Below, piece after piece: positions 17,793-24,823 of a stretch of 64,000 nucleotides of DNA. This DNA is from Bacteroidales bacterium (GTDB lineage: Bacteria; Bacteroidota; Bacteroidia; Bacteroidales; UBA932). The first letter of the stretch is position 1. Each line of letters begins with the position of its first letter. The DNA lies in the NCBI GenBank assembly GCA_017454905.1, contig JAFTCB010000030.1, forward strand, positions 34,097 through 98,096, in the 5' to 3' direction. The translations under genes and the position numbers were made by a program. Under the pieces are notes generated by a model. The model did not search any database and had not been told where the DNA came from. It saw nothing but the letters and a program-made list of their open reading frames with translations.

Positions 17793-19604
17793 ATGAATCT
17801 GTTCAAGCTTTTCCGGAATATCCGGCCTTTCGTCCGCCCTTACCGCTGGCTGGTCATCATTACCCTCATCCTGACGCTGGTCGGATCCCTGATGGCGCAG
17901 GTCAACGCCATCGTCCTCGACCGCACCGTGGATGCGATCAACGCCCTGATCGGCACCGATTTCACCTGGGCGGAGGCCGCCCGCATCCTGACCATCATCA
18001 GCATCGTGCTGCTGGGCAAGGAGCTGATCTCGGTCCTGATCACCTTCGCGCAGAACTACTACGGCGAGCGGATGCGCATCTTCGTCTCGCGCGACCTCGC
18101 GCAGAGCGTCATCGAGAAGGTGCTGACTTTCCGGATGGCCTATTTCAATACGGACGAGAATGCCACGGGCAAGCTCCAGGCGCGTATCGACCAGGGCGTG
18201 AGCAGCCTGTCGCGCACCGTGCAGAATTTCTTCATCGACCTGCTGCCGCTGTTCACGAGCGCCTTGCTGGCCCTGATCCTGATGTTTGCGGCCAACGTGT
18301 ACGTAGGCCTCGTGGCGGTGGGCATTGTGCCGGTCTATTTCTGGATCACCTACCGCCAGGCGCGCCGCCTCAAGGGCTGGCGCCGGGAGATGCGCTCGCA
18401 CATCGAGACCAAGAGCCAGGGCATCAAGAACATCATCGACTCCATCAACGTGATCAAGAGCTTCAACCGCGAGCAGATCGAGGCGCAGAAGCAGCTGGAC
18501 ATCCAGAACCAGGTCACGGACAACCAGATGAAGACCCGCCGGGTTGCCTTCTATTATAATGGCCTGAAAAGTTTCGTCCGCCAGGTCGGCACGGTGCTGG
18601 TCATCATCCTGACGGCCTTCCTGGTGCTGAAGGAGTATCCCGGGATGACGATCGGCAAGATCATGTACCACGTGATGCTGTTCAGCAACGTCATCGCCCC
18701 GATCACCCAGCTGCAGCGGATCTTCGACGACGTGAACGACGCGCTGATCTACGCGGAGGGTTTCTTCGGCATCCTGAACTCCGAGACGGAGGTCGAGCCC
18801 TCCGGCTCCTACAAGCCCGCGTCCATCGCCGGCAAGTTCGAGCTCCAGGGGGTGAACTTCACCTATCCCAACGGCAACCAGGCCCTCTTCGACATCGACA
18901 TGACCATCGAGCCGGGCAAGATCACGGCGCTGGTCGGCCTGTCCGGGGCGGGGAAGAGCACCATCGTGAACCTGCTGGACAAGTTCTACGAGCCGCAGAC
19001 CGGCCGGATCCTGCTGGACGGGGTGGACCTCCGGGAATACGATACCCACTACCTGCGGGACAACATCGGCCTGGTCCTGCAGAAGAACCACATCTTCGAC
19101 GGGACGATCGAGGAGAATATCCGATACGGCAAGCCGGACGCCACTTTCGAGGAAGTCGAGGAGGCGGCGCGCAAGGCTTATATCTACGACCAGGTCATCG
19201 CCCTGCCCAAGGGCTTCCAGAACAAGGCTTCCGACCTGTCCGGCGGCCAGCAGCAGCGCATCGCCCTCGCGCGCATGTTCCTGAAGAATCCGCCGATCAT
19301 TTTCCTGGACGAGCCGACGGCCTCGCTCGACGCCATCGCGACGGAGCAGATCAAGGCGAGCATCGACGCCATCAAGAAGGACCGTACCGTGATCATGATT
19401 TCGCACTCCATCTCGCAGATCATCGACAGCGACCTGGTCTATGCCCTGCAGAAGGGCCGGGTGGAGCAGAGCGGCCACCCGGACGACGTGTACCGTGCCG
19501 GCGGCATCTACAAGGATATCGTCGATGCGTCTGCGCGCAGCCTCAATGTCGAGAAGCTGGCGCGTACGATCGACTCCGACGGAGACGGGAAACTCTATGA
19601 TTAG
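17793..19604 (+). CDS. ABC exporter, fused membrane and ATPase domains
   Basis: A 603-aa half-transporter of the MsbA/LmrA type; it would dimerise in the inner membrane and export a lipid, peptide or drug. A TTG at 17784 is in frame, but ATG 17793 is preferred. TM domain about 1-315; nucleotide-binding domain about 348-575 with Walker A GLSGAGKS (382-389), signature LSGGQ (482-486), Walker B IIFLDE (502-507) and switch His538. Unusually, it ends in DSDGDGKLYD, which looks like a calcium-binding EF-hand loop. A TACATTTG -7 box ends 6 bp before the ATG, suggesting a very short or absent leader. Its TAG stop overlaps the opposite-strand parE stop (19601-19603). Confidence 0.92.
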   Translation: MNLFKLFRNIRPFVRPYRWLVIITLILTLVGSLMAQVNAIVLDRTVDAINALIGTDFTWAEAARILTIISIVLLGKELISVLITFAQNYYGERMRIFVSRDLAQSVIEKVLTFRMAYFNTDENATGKLQARIDQGVSSLSRTVQNFFIDLLPLFTSALLALILMFAANVYVGLVAVGIVPVYFWITYRQARRLKGWRREMRSHIETKSQGIKNIIDSINVIKSFNREQIEAQKQLDIQNQVTDNQMKTRRVAFYYNGLKSFVRQVGTVLVIILTAFLVLKEYPGMTIGKIMYHVMLFSNVIAPITQLQRIFDDVNDALIYAEGFFGILNSETEVEPSGSYKPASIAGKFELQGVNFTYPNGNQALFDIDMTIEPGKITALVGLSGAGKSTIVNLLDKFYEPQTGRILLDGVDLREYDTHYLRDNIGLVLQKNHIFDGTIEENIRYGKPDATFEEVEEAARKAYIYDQVIALPKGFQNKASDLSGGQQQRIALARMFLKNPPIIFLDEPTASLDAIATEQIKASIDAIKKDRTVIMISHSISQIIDSDLVYALQKGRVEQSGHPDDVYRAGGIYKDIVDASARSLNVEKLARTIDSDGDGKLYD

Positions 19605-21499
19605 ATATTCACGTCCTCCAGTTCCTCTTCGGAACGGAGGTTGGCGCGGATGAAGTTCTGGCGCTCGAGGGTGTTGTCGCCCATGTAGAAGGACATGATG
19701 TCGGCGATGGACTCCTCCTCGGCGAGCTTGACGAGGTCGAGGCGCATCTCAGGGCCGATGAAGTGCACGAACTCGTCGGAACTGATCTCGCCCAGACCTT
19801 TGAAGCGGGTGATCTCCACGCCGGTCTTGAGGGCCTTGATGGCCTTCTCCTTCTCCTCCGGGGTGTAGCAGTAGCGGTTCTCCTTTTTGTTGCGCACGCG
19901 GAAGAGCGGCGTCTGGAGGATGTGCACGTGCCCGCGGCGGATCAGGTCGGGGTAGTACTTCATGAAGAAAGTCAGCACCAGCATGCGGATGTGCATGCCG
20001 TCGTCATCGGCATCGGTGGCGACGATGATGTTGTTGTAGCGGAGGTTCTCGAGGTCGTCCTCGACGCCGAGCGCTGAGATCAGGAGGTTGAGCTCTTCGT
20101 TCTCGGCCACTTTCTTGCGGCTCTCCTTGTAGCAGTTGATCGGCTTGCCGCGCAGCGAGAAGACCGCCTGGTAGTTGGCGTTGCGCGCCTTGGTGATCGT
20201 ACCGCTTGCGGAGTGGCCATCGGTGATTAAGATGGAGGAGTTCTCGATGTTCTCCTGGGTCTTTTCGGTGACCTTGTCGTTGAAGTGGTAGCGGCAGTCG
20301 CGCAGCTTGCGGTTGTAGACGTTGGTGCGCTTGTTGCGCTCGCGGGTCTTCTTCTGGATGCCGCTGATCTCCTCGCGCTCCTGCTGGGAGGCCTTGATCT
20401 TGTCCTCGATCACGGGGACGATCTCCTTATGGATGCGCAGGTAGTTGTCGAGGTTCTTGGCGACGAAGTCGTTGACGTAGGAGCGGATCGTGGGGCCGAT
20501 GTCGGTCTTGAGCGCGCCCGACTCGTCGTGGACCTGCTTCTCCCACATGTAGTTGGACCCGAGCTTGGTCTTGGTCTGGCCTTCGAAGTTCGGCTCCTGG
20601 ATCTGGATGCTGATCGCGCCGACGACGCCCTGGCGGCAGTCGGCGGGGTCGTAGTTTTTCTTGAAAAACTCCTTGAGCGTCTTGGCGATGGCCTCGCGGT
20701 AGGCGGCCAGGTGGGTGCCGCCGTCGCGGGTGTTCTGCCCGTTGACGAAGGAGGAGATGTTCTCGCCGTAGGCGTTGCAATGGCTGAGCACGATCTCGAT
20801 GTCCTCGCCTTCGAGGTGGATGGGCGGGTAGAGGGGCTCGTCGCTGAGGTTCTCGTTGACGAGGTCCAGCAGGCCGTTCTCGCTCTTGTAGGGCGTGCCG
20901 TTGAGGTTGAGGGTCAGCCCCTTCTTGAGGTAGGAGTAGTTCTTGACCATCGTCTCGACATAGTCCATGTTGTAGGCATATTCGCCGAACATCATGGAGT
21001 CGGGGACGAAGGTGACGAGGGTGCCGTTTTTCTCGCGGGTCTCGGCTTTCCCGCTGTCCTTGAGTTCGCCCCGCTCGAAGCGGGCCCAGGAACTCTCCCC
21101 GTCGCGGTAGGAGCAGACGTAGAAGGCCTGGGAGAGGGCGTTGACGGCCTTGGTGCCGACGCCGTTGAGTCCGACGGACTTCTTGAAGACCTTGTCGTCG
21201 AACTTGCCGCCGGTGTTGAGGATGCTCACGGCTTTGACCACGGAATCCAGGGGGATCCCGCGGCCAAAGTCGCGCACGCTCACTTCATTGTCCTGGATGC
21301 TGATCCGGATCTCCTTGCCGAAACCCATCGCGAACTCGTCGATAGAGTTGTCCACAATCTCCTTCAGCAGGACATAGATGCCGTCTCCGGGGTTGTTGCC
21401 GTTGCCCAGGCGCCCGATGTACATGCCCGGACGCATCCGGACGTGCTGGACGCCTTCGAGGGTGCGTATGTTGTCGTCTGTGTAGTTGCTATTTGGCAT
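19601..21499 (-). CDS. parE: DNA topoisomerase IV subunit B (ParE)
   Basis: A 632-aa type II topoisomerase ATPase subunit that decatenates replicated chromosomes with ParC. N-terminal GHKL ATPase: KEIVDNSIDEFAMG, FGRGIPLD and GVGTKAVNALS; then the transducer and C-terminal TOPRIM domain with TDADDDGMH and RFKGLGEIS. Family knowledge: the first TOPRIM motif is normally EGDSA, where Glu binds Mg2+. Here it reads D427-G-H429-S-A, so both acidic positions are changed, although the DxD motif is kept. The gene starts inside the end of the DUF1573 gene (11-bp overlap), so they form an operon. No parC is in the window. Confidence 0.93.
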   Translation of the reverse strand: MPNSNYTDDNIRTLEGVQHVRMRPGMYIGRLGNGNNPGDGIYVLLKEIVDNSIDEFAMGFGKEIRISIQDNEVSVRDFGRGIPLDSVVKAVSILNTGGKFDDKVFKKSVGLNGVGTKAVNALSQAFYVCSYRDGESSWARFERGELKDSGKAETREKNGTLVTFVPDSMMFGEYAYNMDYVETMVKNYSYLKKGLTLNLNGTPYKSENGLLDLVNENLSDEPLYPPIHLEGEDIEIVLSHCNAYGENISSFVNGQNTRDGGTHLAAYREAIAKTLKEFFKKNYDPADCRQGVVGAISIQIQEPNFEGQTKTKLGSNYMWEKQVHDESGALKTDIGPTIRSYVNDFVAKNLDNYLRIHKEIVPVIEDKIKASQQEREEISGIQKKTRERNKRTNVYNRKLRDCRYHFNDKVTEKTQENIENSSILITDGHSASGTITKARNANYQAVFSLRGKPINCYKESRKKVAENEELNLLISALGVEDDLENLRYNNIIVATDADDDGMHIRMLVLTFFMKYYPDLIRRGHVHILQTPLFRVRNKKENRYCYTPEEKEKAIKALKTGVEITRFKGLGEISSDEFVHFIGPEMRLDLVKLAEEESIADIMSFYMGDNTLERQNFIRANLRSEEELEDVNI

Positions 21500-21851
21500 T
21501 CTTCGTGACGGAACCCTTGAGGTGCAGGATGATCGGCTTCTTCTGGGCGGAAGTGTAGACGGTCAGGGTCTTGTCGAAGGTGCCGGTGCCTTCGTCGTTG
21601 GAGTAGGTCGCGGTGATCACGCCGGTAGCGCCCGGGGCGATCGCTTCGCGCGGCCACACCACGTCGGTGCATCCGCAGGACGGGACGACGGCGAAGACGG
21701 AGAGCGCTTCGTCGCTGTCGTTGGTCACGGTAAAGGTGCAGGTCTGCTTGCCGGCTTTGGTGCTGATCTCGCCAAAGTCATGCACGGTCTTGTCAAACTG
21801 GATGGGTGCTGCGAGTGCTGCAGCAAGCAAGATTGTCAAAATTGTCTTCAT
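21489..21851 (-). CDS. DUF1573 domain protein, exported
   Basis: A 120-aa protein with a short signal-like N-terminus (MKTILTILLAAALAAP) and the DUF1573 pattern HDFGEI, TFTVTNDSDEAL, PSCGCTDVVWPREAIAPGATG and a closing LHLKGSV strand. The fold is an Ig-like beta sandwich, and the paired Cys in SCGCT is typical of the family. Function is unknown; members are periplasmic or surface proteins common in Bacteroidota. A TAAATTTG -7 box at 21864-21857 lies 5 bp from the ATG, consistent with a leaderless message. It is first in a two-gene operon with parE and divergent from the ferredoxin gene. Confidence 0.85.
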   Translation of the reverse strand: MKTILTILLAAALAAPIQFDKTVHDFGEISTKAGKQTCTFTVTNDSDEALSVFAVVPSCGCTDVVWPREAIAPGATGVITATYSNDEGTGTFDKTLTVYTSAQKKPIILHLKGSVTKNAK

Positions 21852-21934
21852 AACTGCAAATTTACGAAAAAATGATTACTTTTGTCTTCGTATTTGCAAA
21901 ATACGGACCGAACACACACTAAAATTTATCGATA

Positions 21935-22108
21935 ATGGCTTACAAGATTAATCCGGACACCTGCGTGGCTTGTGGAACTTGCCAGGGTGAATGCCCTTCT
22001 GGCGCTATCCAGGAGGGAGATGTTTACACGATCGACCCGAACGTATGCATTGATTGCGGTACCTGCGCGGACGCCTGCCCGATGGGCGCCATCGCTCCGG
22101 CTGAGTAA
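21935..22108 (+). CDS. 2[4Fe-4S] ferredoxin
   Basis: A 57-aa clostridial-type bacterial ferredoxin, short but complete. Two CxxCxxCxxxCP motifs, CVACGTCQGECP and CIDCGTCADACP, bind one [4Fe-4S] cluster each. It is a low-potential electron carrier in the cytosol, the likely acceptor for the pyruvate oxidoreductase encoded at 33349-36879. A TACTTTTG -7 box at 21877-21884 gives a leader of roughly 45 nt. It lies 8 bp upstream of the esterase gene, possibly co-transcribed although unrelated in function. Confidence 0.95.
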   Translation: MAYKINPDTCVACGTCQGECPSGAIQEGDVYTIDPNVCIDCGTCADACPMGAIAPAE

Positions 22109-22116
22109 TTGATCAT

Positions 22117-23061
22117 ATGAAAAGGATTTTACTGGGGGCTCTTGCAGCCCTCTTTTTGTTCCCGTACGCGCTCGCGTACGAGTTCCCGAAGCCCACGGCG
22201 ACGGTGCGCCTCTATCCGGAGGGGCAGTCCGTGGACCGGGGGATCGTGGAGGACGGCCGCGCCGTGACCCTCGGCCCCGGGGAGTCCAACGGGCTTTCCG
22301 GCGAGGTGACCGACCGCGGCGGGCACCGTTTCGGCAACATCGGCGACGATGCCTGGATCGAGATTTTCCTGCCGGAGAAGGGCAACGGCCAGATGATCGT
22401 GGTCTGCCCGGGTGGCGGTTATTCCTATTGCTCGTATGAGGGCGAAGGCGCGTGGGTGGCTGACTGGTGCCTGCAGCGCGGCATCGCCGTCTGCGTGGTG
22501 CTCTACCGGATGCCGAACGGCCACAGTGCCGTGCCCCTGCGGGATGTGCAGAATGCTTTCCGCTATTGCCGGGCGCATGCCGCCGGCTGGGGCGTGCGGC
22601 AGATCGGTGTGATGGGTTTCTCCGCCGGAGGCCATCTGGCCGCTTCGGCTTCCACGCTGTTCGTGGACGAGGCCACGCGGCCGGATTTCTCCGTGCTGGT
22701 CTATCCGGTGATCACGCTGGAGGAGTTCACGACGCACGCGGGGACGCGCTCCAATCTGCTGGGGAACCGGGTGTTCCGGGAGCAGGTGGAAGCCTGGTCG
22801 CTGGATACGCGCGTGGGGGCGCAGACGCCGCCCGCCATCCTGCTGCTGAGTGCGGATGACCGTGCCGTGCCGCCGGAGAACAGCATCCGCTATTTCCGCG
22901 CGATGCAGCGCTACGGTATTCCGGGCGAGCTGCATATCTTTACGAGCGGCGGTCATGGCTGGGGCTTCGGCACCGTGGAGACCACGGGAAAGGATGCGCT
23001 GGGGGACCAGCGGGCTGTCTTCTCCCAGACGCTCGAGCGCTGGCTCGCTGCCCGGCGCTGA
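22117..23061 (+). CDS. Secreted alpha/beta hydrolase (acetyl-xylan-esterase-like)
   Basis: A 314-aa exported hydrolase. The signal peptide is about 1-20 (cut near ALA-YEF). Oxyanion hole GGGYS (99-103), nucleophile Ser169 in GFSAGGH, probable acid Asp248 (SADDRAVP) and catalytic His280 (GGHGWGF): a complete triad. The layout matches the BD-FAE/Axe-type carbohydrate esterases that remove acetyl or feruloyl groups from plant glycans. No CAZyme neighbours are adjacent, so the substrate is a guess. The gene is followed 45 bp later by a 107-bp palindromic element whose hairpin can terminate its transcript. Confidence 0.85.
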   Translation: MKRILLGALAALFLFPYALAYEFPKPTATVRLYPEGQSVDRGIVEDGRAVTLGPGESNGLSGEVTDRGGHRFGNIGDDAWIEIFLPEKGNGQMIVVCPGGGYSYCSYEGEGAWVADWCLQRGIAVCVVLYRMPNGHSAVPLRDVQNAFRYCRAHAAGWGVRQIGVMGFSAGGHLAASASTLFVDEATRPDFSVLVYPVITLEEFTTHAGTRSNLLGNRVFREQVEAWSLDTRVGAQTPPAILLLSADDRAVPPENSIRYFRAMQRYGIPGELHIFTSGGHGWGFGTVETTGKDALGDQRAVFSQTLERWLAARR

Positions 23062-23106
23062 GTTGCCGCCTGCCGCTGGCTCGCCGCCCGCGCGCTGACA
23101 GATTTG

Positions 23107-23213
23107 CGTGACCTGCTATTTGCTGACTGATAATTTTTTACGAAAACTCGGGTGCCCTAAAAAGGCACCCGAGTTTTCGTTTGTCGCTGATATCCAATTA
23201 TTTCCTTGTCACG
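23107..23213 (-). repeat. 107-bp palindromic element, copy 1 (MITE/terminator-like)
   Basis: The outer ends are CGTGAC (23107-23112) and GTCACG (23208-23213). The centre is a perfect 16-bp stem (23141-23156 with 23164-23179, core ACTCGGGTGCC) with 7-nt loop CTAAAAA. The element is symmetric about 23160. Two further copies are at 37203-37309 and 51784-51890, with the same total span and loop, here in inverted orientation. It lies downstream of the + strand esterase gene and probably terminates it. Confidence 0.75.
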
Positions 23214-23233
23214 GCGGCTACCCTATGATTTGC

Positions 23234-23398
23234 CCGGCACACAGGGAGCGAAGCGACGCAGGGGAGCTCGAGGGGGTCCGCCCCCTCGATCAAACAAGCA
23301 CACGTCCGGCACACAGGGAGCGAAGCGACGCAGGGGAGCTCGAGGGGGTCCGCCCCCTCGATCAAACAAGCACACGTCCGGCACACAACGTGTGCCGG
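23234..23398. repeat. 72-bp tandem repeat at the 3' end of the amidohydrolase fusion gene
   Basis: Two apparently identical 72-bp units (23234-23305, 23306-23377) and the first 10 bp of a third, which runs into a 9-bp hairpin (CCGGCACAC, 23378-23386, with GTGTGCCGG, 23390-23398). Each unit carries an 8-bp hairpin (CGAGGGGG/CCCCCTCG). Read on the - strand, each unit contains the final codons AGRVLV plus TGA of the fusion gene followed by that hairpin, so the gene's end and probable terminator have been duplicated. Confidence 0.85.
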
Positions 23399-24786
23399 AT
23401 GCAGCCGCTGTCGGCGGAGTAGACCCAGTTGGAGACCAGGTTGTGGCAGGGTTGCATCTGTGGCGCGCCCAGGTCCACCAGCACGGCATCCGCCTGCTTG
23501 CCGACGGCGATCTCGCCGGCGTCGATGCCGAAGAAGTCGGCGCCGTTCTTCGTGGCCCAGCGGAAGACTTCCTCGGCGGGCAGCAGGGAGGCGTCGCCGG
23601 GCAGCTTGGCCAGCAGGGCGGCGAACTTCATCTGCTCGCGCAGGTCGAGGTTGTTGCCGGAGGAGGCTCCGTCCGTGCCCAGGGTGATGCGGCAGCCGGA
23701 TTCGAGCGCCAGCTCGTAGGGGAAGCGGCCGCTGCCGAGCTTCATGTTGGAGCAGGGGCAGTGGGACACGGTCACGCCGCGCTTCGCGAGGATCTTCCAT
23801 TCTTCGGCGTCCACGTGGACGCAATGGGCGGCGATGACGTCCTGCCCGAGGAATCCCAGCTTGTCCAGGTAACGGACCGGCGTCGTGCCGTGCGCGCGGA
23901 TGCAGTCTTCGACCTCGCGCTGCGTCTCGGCGACGTGGATGTGGAGCAGCAGGCCCTGGTGCCGCGCGAAATTGGCGGCGCGCTTGAGCCGCTCGGCGCT
24001 GACGGTGTAGATGGAGTGGGGGGCGATGACGAGCTGGATGCGCCCGCCGGTGGGGTCTTTCCAGTTCTTGATGTAGTCCCGGATCTCCTCGAAGTGGGAT
24101 TTGGGGTGGTTGTCCATCACCGTGATGCCGATGGCCGCCCGCAGGCCGGAGGCTTCGACGGCGGCGATGCATTCTTCGAAATCGAAGTACATGTCCGAGA
24201 AGAAGGTGGTCCCGGAGGCGGCCATCTCCTTGACGGCGAGCTCGTTGCCGCGGCGGATATCCGCCGGCTCCATGCGCGCCTCCGCGGGCCAGATGTGCTC
24301 TTCGAGCCACTCCTGCAGGGGCAGGTCGTCCGCGTAGCCGCGCAGCAGGGTCATGGCCGCGTGGGTGTGCGTGTTGAAGAAACTCGGGAGGATGGCCAAC
24401 CCGTCGGCCTCGAGGATGCGGTCCGCGGGGGTGTCTGCCGGCGCGTCGAGGTCGGCGAAACGGTCCCGGAGGATGAGGATGTTGGTCTTGCGCCCTTCGT
24501 GCCGGACGTTCCGGATCAGGATGGACTCGGGGGGACGGAAGGTCAGTTCGAGCTCGTGGTAGTCGTCCAGGATGCGCCGGGCCTGGGCGAGGAATGCCTC
24601 GCCGCGGGCCGTGAGGAGCACCTGGCCGCGGTTGCGCTCAAACAGGCGCGCACCGGTGAATTTCTCCAGTTCTGCAATGTGCTGGCTGACAGCCGGCTGA
24701 CTGACGCCAAGTGACCGGGCCGCAGCGGTGAAGCTGCCGGACTCGGCCACTTGGGTGAAAACGCGTAATCTGAAATCTTCGAACAT
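23362..24786 (-). CDS. LysR-type HTH fused to MTA/SAH-deaminase-like amidohydrolase
   Basis: A 474-aa single reading frame with two domains. Residues 1-62 are a complete LysR-type winged HTH (GSFTAAARSLGVSQPAVSQH, LFERNRG, LTARGE), continuing into the usual linker helix (to about 80). Residues about 85-474 form a metal-dependent amidohydrolase of the MtaD/TrzA type, whose members deaminate S-adenosylhomocysteine, methylthioadenosine or related purines. Metal and catalytic residues are all present: H140/H142 (NTHTHAAM), H284/E287 (HIHVAE), H321 (AAHCVH) and D372 (GTDGASS). The amidohydrolase replaces the LysR effector-binding domain. A TATCTTTG -7 box is at 24809-24802. The C-terminus (AGRVLV) is short and lies inside a tandem repeat. 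The fusion is seen directly; the regulatory role is inference. Confidence 0.88.
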   Translation of the reverse strand: MFEDFRLRVFTQVAESGSFTAAARSLGVSQPAVSQHIAELEKFTGARLFERNRGQVLLTARGEAFLAQARRILDDYHELELTFRPPESILIRNVRHEGRKTNILILRDRFADLDAPADTPADRILEADGLAILPSFFNTHTHAAMTLLRGYADDLPLQEWLEEHIWPAEARMEPADIRRGNELAVKEMAASGTTFFSDMYFDFEECIAAVEASGLRAAIGITVMDNHPKSHFEEIRDYIKNWKDPTGGRIQLVIAPHSIYTVSAERLKRAANFARHQGLLLHIHVAETQREVEDCIRAHGTTPVRYLDKLGFLGQDVIAAHCVHVDAEEWKILAKRGVTVSHCPCSNMKLGSGRFPYELALESGCRITLGTDGASSGNNLDLREQMKFAALLAKLPGDASLLPAEEVFRWATKNGADFFGIDAGEIAVGKQADAVLVDLGAPQMQPCHNLVSNWVYSADSGCIRHTLCAGRVLV

Positions 24787-24823
24787 AAGCTATCCTTATT
24801 GCAAAGATAGCAAATTCTGAAGA

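Noticed and set aside
23234-23398. Possible CRISPR array
   Set aside because: Only two full units plus a fragment, directly abutting with no spacers and no cas genes; it is a tandem duplication of a gene end.
23362-24786. LysR-amidohydrolase as two adjacent genes joined by error
   Set aside because: The frame is continuous, no start codon with upstream signals was seen at the domain boundary, and the linker helix runs smoothly into the enzyme domain. Sequencing error cannot be excluded entirely, but no sign of it is visible.
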